Assembly (NCBI GenBank): GCA_003156695.1
Contig: PMHN01000036.1
Location: 1,459-9,446 of the forward strand
Length of the DNA: 7,988 nucleotides
Origin: Gammaproteobacteria bacterium
GTDB lineage: Bacteria > Pseudomonadota > Gammaproteobacteria > Steroidobacterales > Steroidobacteraceae
Direction of reading: 5' to 3'
Each line of letters opens with the position of its first letter. Positions within the stretch are counted from its first letter, which is position 1. Positions 5,074 to 7,988 of this stretch are shown one piece after another. The translations under genes and the position numbers were made by a program. The notes below the pieces were generated by a model. That model ran no database searches and was not told the DNA's origin. It saw only the letters and a list, made by a program, of their open reading frames with translations.

Positions 5074-6603
5074 ATGAGCGCAAGTCACGCACGTCCGTCT
5101 CACTGGACCACACCCGCCGGACTGAAATACTTAGGCCCTCACACCGGCACGGATCCGATTGAAGTCACACTGGTGCTGCGCCGGCGCGCCGGCACCGTTC
5201 CCCAGACGGCGTCCTGGCCGCACGCACCGCGCCGGGCAGCGCGCGCGCAGTTCGCGCGCGACTATGGCGCGGACCCGGCGGACATCGAGAGTCTGCGCCA
5301 TTTCGCACGCGCGCACGGGCTCTCCGAGCTCGCCAGCGACCCTGCACGCCGTGTGCTGCATCTGTCGGGCGCACCGACCGCGTTGCAACGTGCCTTCCGT
5401 GTAACCCTCGGGAGGTACCAGTTCGATGACGGGCGCGGACCCTTCGTCGGATGCGGTCATGCACCACAGCTGCCACCGGGGGTCATTGCGGTACTGGGCC
5501 TGGATCGCCGGCCGGTGGCGCAGCCGCGCTCGCGCAAGCCCAAGGCACAGCCGAGCATCAGCTACACGCCACCGCAGCTCGGGGCGCTGTACGGCTTTCC
5601 CGCAGGTACCGACGGCAGCGGCGAGACGGTGGCGATCATCGAGCTGGGCGGGGGATTCAGGACGAGTGACCTGGCGCAGTATTTTTCCGGGCTCGGGATT
5701 GCGAAGGCGCCCACGGTCACCGCGGTTTCGGTCGCGGGCGCGACCAACACTCCGGGCGGGGATGCGGACGCTGAAGTCATGCTCGATATCGAAGTGGTGG
5801 GCTCGCTCGCGCCCGGCGCAGCCATTGCGGTTTATTTCGCACCTAACACCGACCAGGGTTTCTACGAGGCGATCTCGCAGGCGGCGCACGATGCCACCCG
5901 CAACCCCGCGGTAATGTCCATCAGCTGGGGCGGCCCCGAGGACAGCTGGACGGGTCCGTCACTCGATGCGATGGAAACCGCGCTCGAGGATGCGGCCGCG
6001 CTCGGGGTGACGGTTACGGTGGCTGCCGGGGACAGCGGCTCCAGCGACGGGGAGAGTGACGGTCAGCCGCACGTGGATTTTCCGTCTTCGAGTCCCTATG
6101 CGCTCGCCTGCGGCGGCACGCGCCTCACGGCTCAAGGCGGCGTGATCCAAAGCGAGGTCGTGTGGAATGAGGAAGCTTCCGACGACGGCGCCACCGGTGG
6201 CGGGGTGAGCACCATGTTCCCGCTGCCGGTGTGGCAGCAGGGTAGTGCGGTGCCGGAGTCGCCCGCGGGCAGTCCCGGCCGCGGCGTGCCTGATGTGTCT
6301 GGCAACGCCGACCCGCTCACCGGTTATCAGGTATTGGTGGATGGTGAAGCGCAGGTGATCGGTGGCACGAGCGCCGTGGCGCCGCTGTGGGCGGCACTCA
6401 TCGCGCGCTTTAACCAGAAGCTCGGCCGGCCGGTGGGCGAGCCGCACGCCGCTTTTTATCAGATCGGCATCAGGGCCTTCCGCGACATCACCCAGGGCAA
6501 CAACGGCGCCTACAAGGCCGGCCCGGGTTGGGATGCGTGCACGGGGCTTGGCTCACCCAACGGTGCGGCGCTGCTCGCAGCGCTGGCGGCCCTTACTGCC
6601 TGA
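5074..6603 (+). CDS. Kumamolisin-like sedolisin (S53 serine-carboxyl peptidase) with propeptide
   Basis: A 509-residue proenzyme of an acid-acting endopeptidase. Residues about 1-160 are a pro-kumamolisin activation domain (VTLVLRRR near the start, VLGLDRRPVAQP near the end). The catalytic domain starts near SISYTPPQLGALYGFP. The catalytic set is complete: Glu234 and Asp238 in AEVMLDIEV, Ser433 in GGTSAVAPLW, and oxyanion Asp320 in AAGDSGSSDG. The auxiliary Glu190 (IIELGGGF) and Trp285 (SISWGGPEDSW) known from kumamolisin are also present. A C-terminal calcium site is indicated by Asp471-Ile472, Gly483, Gly485 and Asp487. Processing is expected to be autocatalytic at low pH. No hydrophobic signal peptide precedes the propeptide, so the export route is unclear. 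ATG 5074 is chosen over upstream starts (frame open from 4873) because of the AAGGAG SD. It overlaps the convergent protease gene by 11 bases. Confidence 0.93.
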   Translation: MSASHARPSHWTTPAGLKYLGPHTGTDPIEVTLVLRRRAGTVPQTASWPHAPRRAARAQFARDYGADPADIESLRHFARAHGLSELASDPARRVLHLSGAPTALQRAFRVTLGRYQFDDGRGPFVGCGHAPQLPPGVIAVLGLDRRPVAQPRSRKPKAQPSISYTPPQLGALYGFPAGTDGSGETVAIIELGGGFRTSDLAQYFSGLGIAKAPTVTAVSVAGATNTPGGDADAEVMLDIEVVGSLAPGAAIAVYFAPNTDQGFYEAISQAAHDATRNPAVMSISWGGPEDSWTGPSLDAMETALEDAAALGVTVTVAAGDSGSSDGESDGQPHVDFPSSSPYALACGGTRLTAQGGVIQSEVVWNEEASDDGATGGGVSTMFPLPVWQQGSAVPESPAGSPGRGVPDVSGNADPLTGYQVLVDGEAQVIGGTSAVAPLWAALIARFNQKLGRPVGEPHAAFYQIGIRAFRDITQGNNGAYKAGPGWDACTGLGSPNGAALLAALAALTA

Positions 6604-7988
6604 TGCGGAGTGCGGCGGGGCGGTCGCGCGCCGTGCGCAAAATCTGCAGGGCAACGAGGCTCGCGAGTGCGAGCAGCATCGCGCCGTCGAGGCCACCGCC
6701 GCCGCCGCTCTTCTGAGTGGCGGGCGGGGCTGGGCCCGCGGACACCTGGGCAATCGCCACATCGGCCTGGATGAATCCGTAACCGGAATTGTAGTTGGGT
6801 ACGGTTCCCATGGCGGACGCTGAACTGCGCAGCGCCGTGTAGATCTGCGCGGGCGTGAGGGTCGAGTTGTATTGCATCAGGAGCGCCGCGACGGCTGCCG
6901 CGTGCGGCGTCGCGGCGGAGGTTCCGAAGAAGCTCGGGTAACTGGCGTTGATCTCGCACTGGGTGATGCTGGAGGAGTATGGCTCTTTGAAGCCCAGGAA
7001 CGTATTGTTCACGCCGTCGGGGCCGACGAAGTCCGGTTTCTGGCGAACCACCGGCGTCTGCGAATTGCCTGCAGCATCGAACAGCACCGGATCGCCGCCT
7101 GCAGAGGAAAAGTACTCCAACGCCGCCGGAGTTTGGCCGCAACGCGGCGTGTACCCATAGAATGCGGCGCCAACCGTGCCCGCGTTGGCATCGTTCGCAT
7201 GGCCCTGGATGGTGGGGCTCGAGGTGCTGAAGCTGGGGCTGATGGTGCTGCCCGCGCCGTCATCCTCCAGTACGAACTTGATCCGGCCCGGCGCGCCGGT
7301 GCCATTGACGAGCCCGATCTGCACATTCATGGTCTCGAGAGCCGTGCTGGCGACGCCAGAGTTGGCGGGATTTGCGATGATGAGAACCTGCACCGGATCA
7401 GTGCCCAACGCATTTGGTCCCGTACAGGTTACCGGCTCGCCGTCGAGGTTCAGAATCTGATTGCCTCCGGATGGGGACGTGATGCACACGTCGATCTGGC
7501 TCGTGGCTCCGGGGCCGTCGCCCACCGCGGTACTGGTGGCGTACGGCTGATCCCACTCCACCACCAGCGCCGCCAGTTCCCCAGGCACGAAGGACGCGAT
7601 GGTGATCGGCAGGTTGATGGTTGGGGTCGCGCCGGAGGTGTCGAAGTTCAGGAGCATTTCACCGCTGTTGGGGGCGCTCTTCGACAGGCTGTTGAAACTC
7701 GGGGCGGTGTTCTCGTACGAAAGTTCACTGTCGTTGCCGGCGGCGACGAAATACGCCACGCCCTTGGCTGCGACGGCGTCGATCGCCTGGGCAACGATGC
7801 CGTCCTGGAAGAAGGGTTCGTCGAAGAATCCGATGTCATCGGCCTCGACCTTGGCGCCCGCGCTCGCGAGCGCCTGCACGCCGGTGGCGAATTCGGCTTC
7901 GCTGTTGGCCCCGCCATAGACGGCGAGGCTCGCCCCGGGCGCCACGTCGTGCACGATCTGCAGCATGGCGCGCGCTTCGTCCGTGTAG
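6593..7988 (-). CDS. Subtilisin/sedolisin-fold (S8/S53-like) serine protease with GlyGly-CTERM-like tail, N-terminal part outside window
   Basis: The last 464 or so residues of a secreted or surface protease; the frame is open to the right edge. The first visible segment, DEARAMLQIVHDVAPGASL, precedes FVAAGND with the oxyanion Asn (codon 7733-7735), and SFFGTSAATPHAAAVAALL holds the catalytic Ser (codon 6917-6919). Between the oxyanion Asn and the Ser lies an insert of roughly 250 residues, partly beta-rich and containing a few Cys. The protein ends with Lys-Ser, five Gly (codons 6692-6706), LDGAMLLALASLVALQIL and an Arg-rich end, resembling GlyGly-CTERM sorting tails that rhombosortase cleaves. 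No subtilase HGTH motif is visible; Glu (codon 7976-7978) lies where sedolisins have their catalytic Glu. The catalytic Asp would be upstream of the window. Family fold is sure; catalytic class and sorting are inference. Confidence 0.85.
   Translation of the reverse strand, partial: YTDEARAMLQIVHDVAPGASLAVYGGANSEAEFATGVQALASAGAKVEADDIGFFDEPFFQDGIVAQAIDAVAAKGVAYFVAAGNDSELSYENTAPSFNSLSKSAPNSGEMLLNFDTSGATPTINLPITIASFVPGELAALVVEWDQPYATSTAVGDGPGATSQIDVCITSPSGGNQILNLDGEPVTCTGPNALGTDPVQVLIIANPANSGVASTALETMNVQIGLVNGTGAPGRIKFVLEDDGAGSTISPSFSTSSPTIQGHANDANAGTVGAAFYGYTPRCGQTPAALEYFSSAGGDPVLFDAAGNSQTPVVRQKPDFVGPDGVNNTFLGFKEPYSSSITQCEINASYPSFFGTSAATPHAAAVAALLMQYNSTLTPAQIYTALRSSASAMGTVPNYNSGYGFIQADVAIAQVSAGPAPPATQKSGGGGGLDGAMLLALASLVALQILRTARDRPAALRIRQ
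6596..6712 (-). other. C-terminal sorting-signal-like segment (Gly run, helix, Arg end)
   Basis: This codes for the last 39 residues of the protease: a Gly-rich linker, one hydrophobic helix of about 16 residues and a basic end with five Arg. This three-part layout is that of GlyGly-CTERM domains recognised by rhombosortase, a rhomboid-type protease. No rhombosortase gene is in the window, and the helix could also be a plain membrane anchor. Confidence 0.55.

Noticed and set aside
5131..5889. Open frame on the - strand inside the sedolisin gene (252 codons)
   Set aside because: Arg-rich product without motifs, opposite catalytic residues of a clear protease gene.
1..7988. Mobile elements, CRISPR arrays, tRNA or rRNA genes
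   Set aside because: No transposase, no spaced direct repeats and no RNA-gene signatures were seen on reading both strands.

Overview
The window is GC-rich proteobacterial chromosome, densely packed with genes. The gene types and codon use suggest a gammaproteobacterium near Xanthomonadales, Nevskiales or Steroidobacterales. That placement is inference from overall character and not a database match. I see no rRNA, tRNA, CRISPR array, insertion sequence or phage module.

Left part (1-2523): the 3' part of a lytic-transglycosylase-like gene runs rightward and meets, with a 7-base overlap, a leftward cluster transcribed in the order glutathione peroxidase -> PanE-like reductase -> SlyD-like FKBP isomerase. 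The cluster gaps are 6 and 14 bases, so it is probably one operon. A 92-base divergent region (2524-2615) holding a 13-base palindrome separates it from a rightward ferritin-like gene. A peroxide-reducing enzyme and an iron-storage protein therefore share one control region, which fits a joint oxidative-stress and iron theme.

Middle (3075-4224): a strong hairpin ends the ferritin-like gene. A short promoter-like region precedes a 31-residue single-helix membrane peptide. An orphan ParA-type ATPase follows, possibly translated from a leaderless mRNA. The ParA tail overlaps by 58 bases the 3' end of a convergent outer-membrane beta-barrel gene.

Right part (4167-7988): the beta-barrel gene is read leftward and has a run of nine A residues in its signal-peptide region, a candidate phase-variation tract. 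It is divergent from a kumamolisin-type sedolisin (S53 protease) that has the full Ser-Glu-Asp set but no visible signal peptide. The sedolisin meets, tail to tail with an 11-base overlap, a second subtilisin/sedolisin-fold protease that runs off the right edge. This second protease ends in a GGGGG-helix-Arg tail resembling a GlyGly-CTERM (rhombosortase) sorting signal. It also shows a Glu where subtilases would have the catalytic His. The barrel, the sedolisin and the tail-anchored protease form the most unusual part: a possible surface or secreted proteolysis locus.
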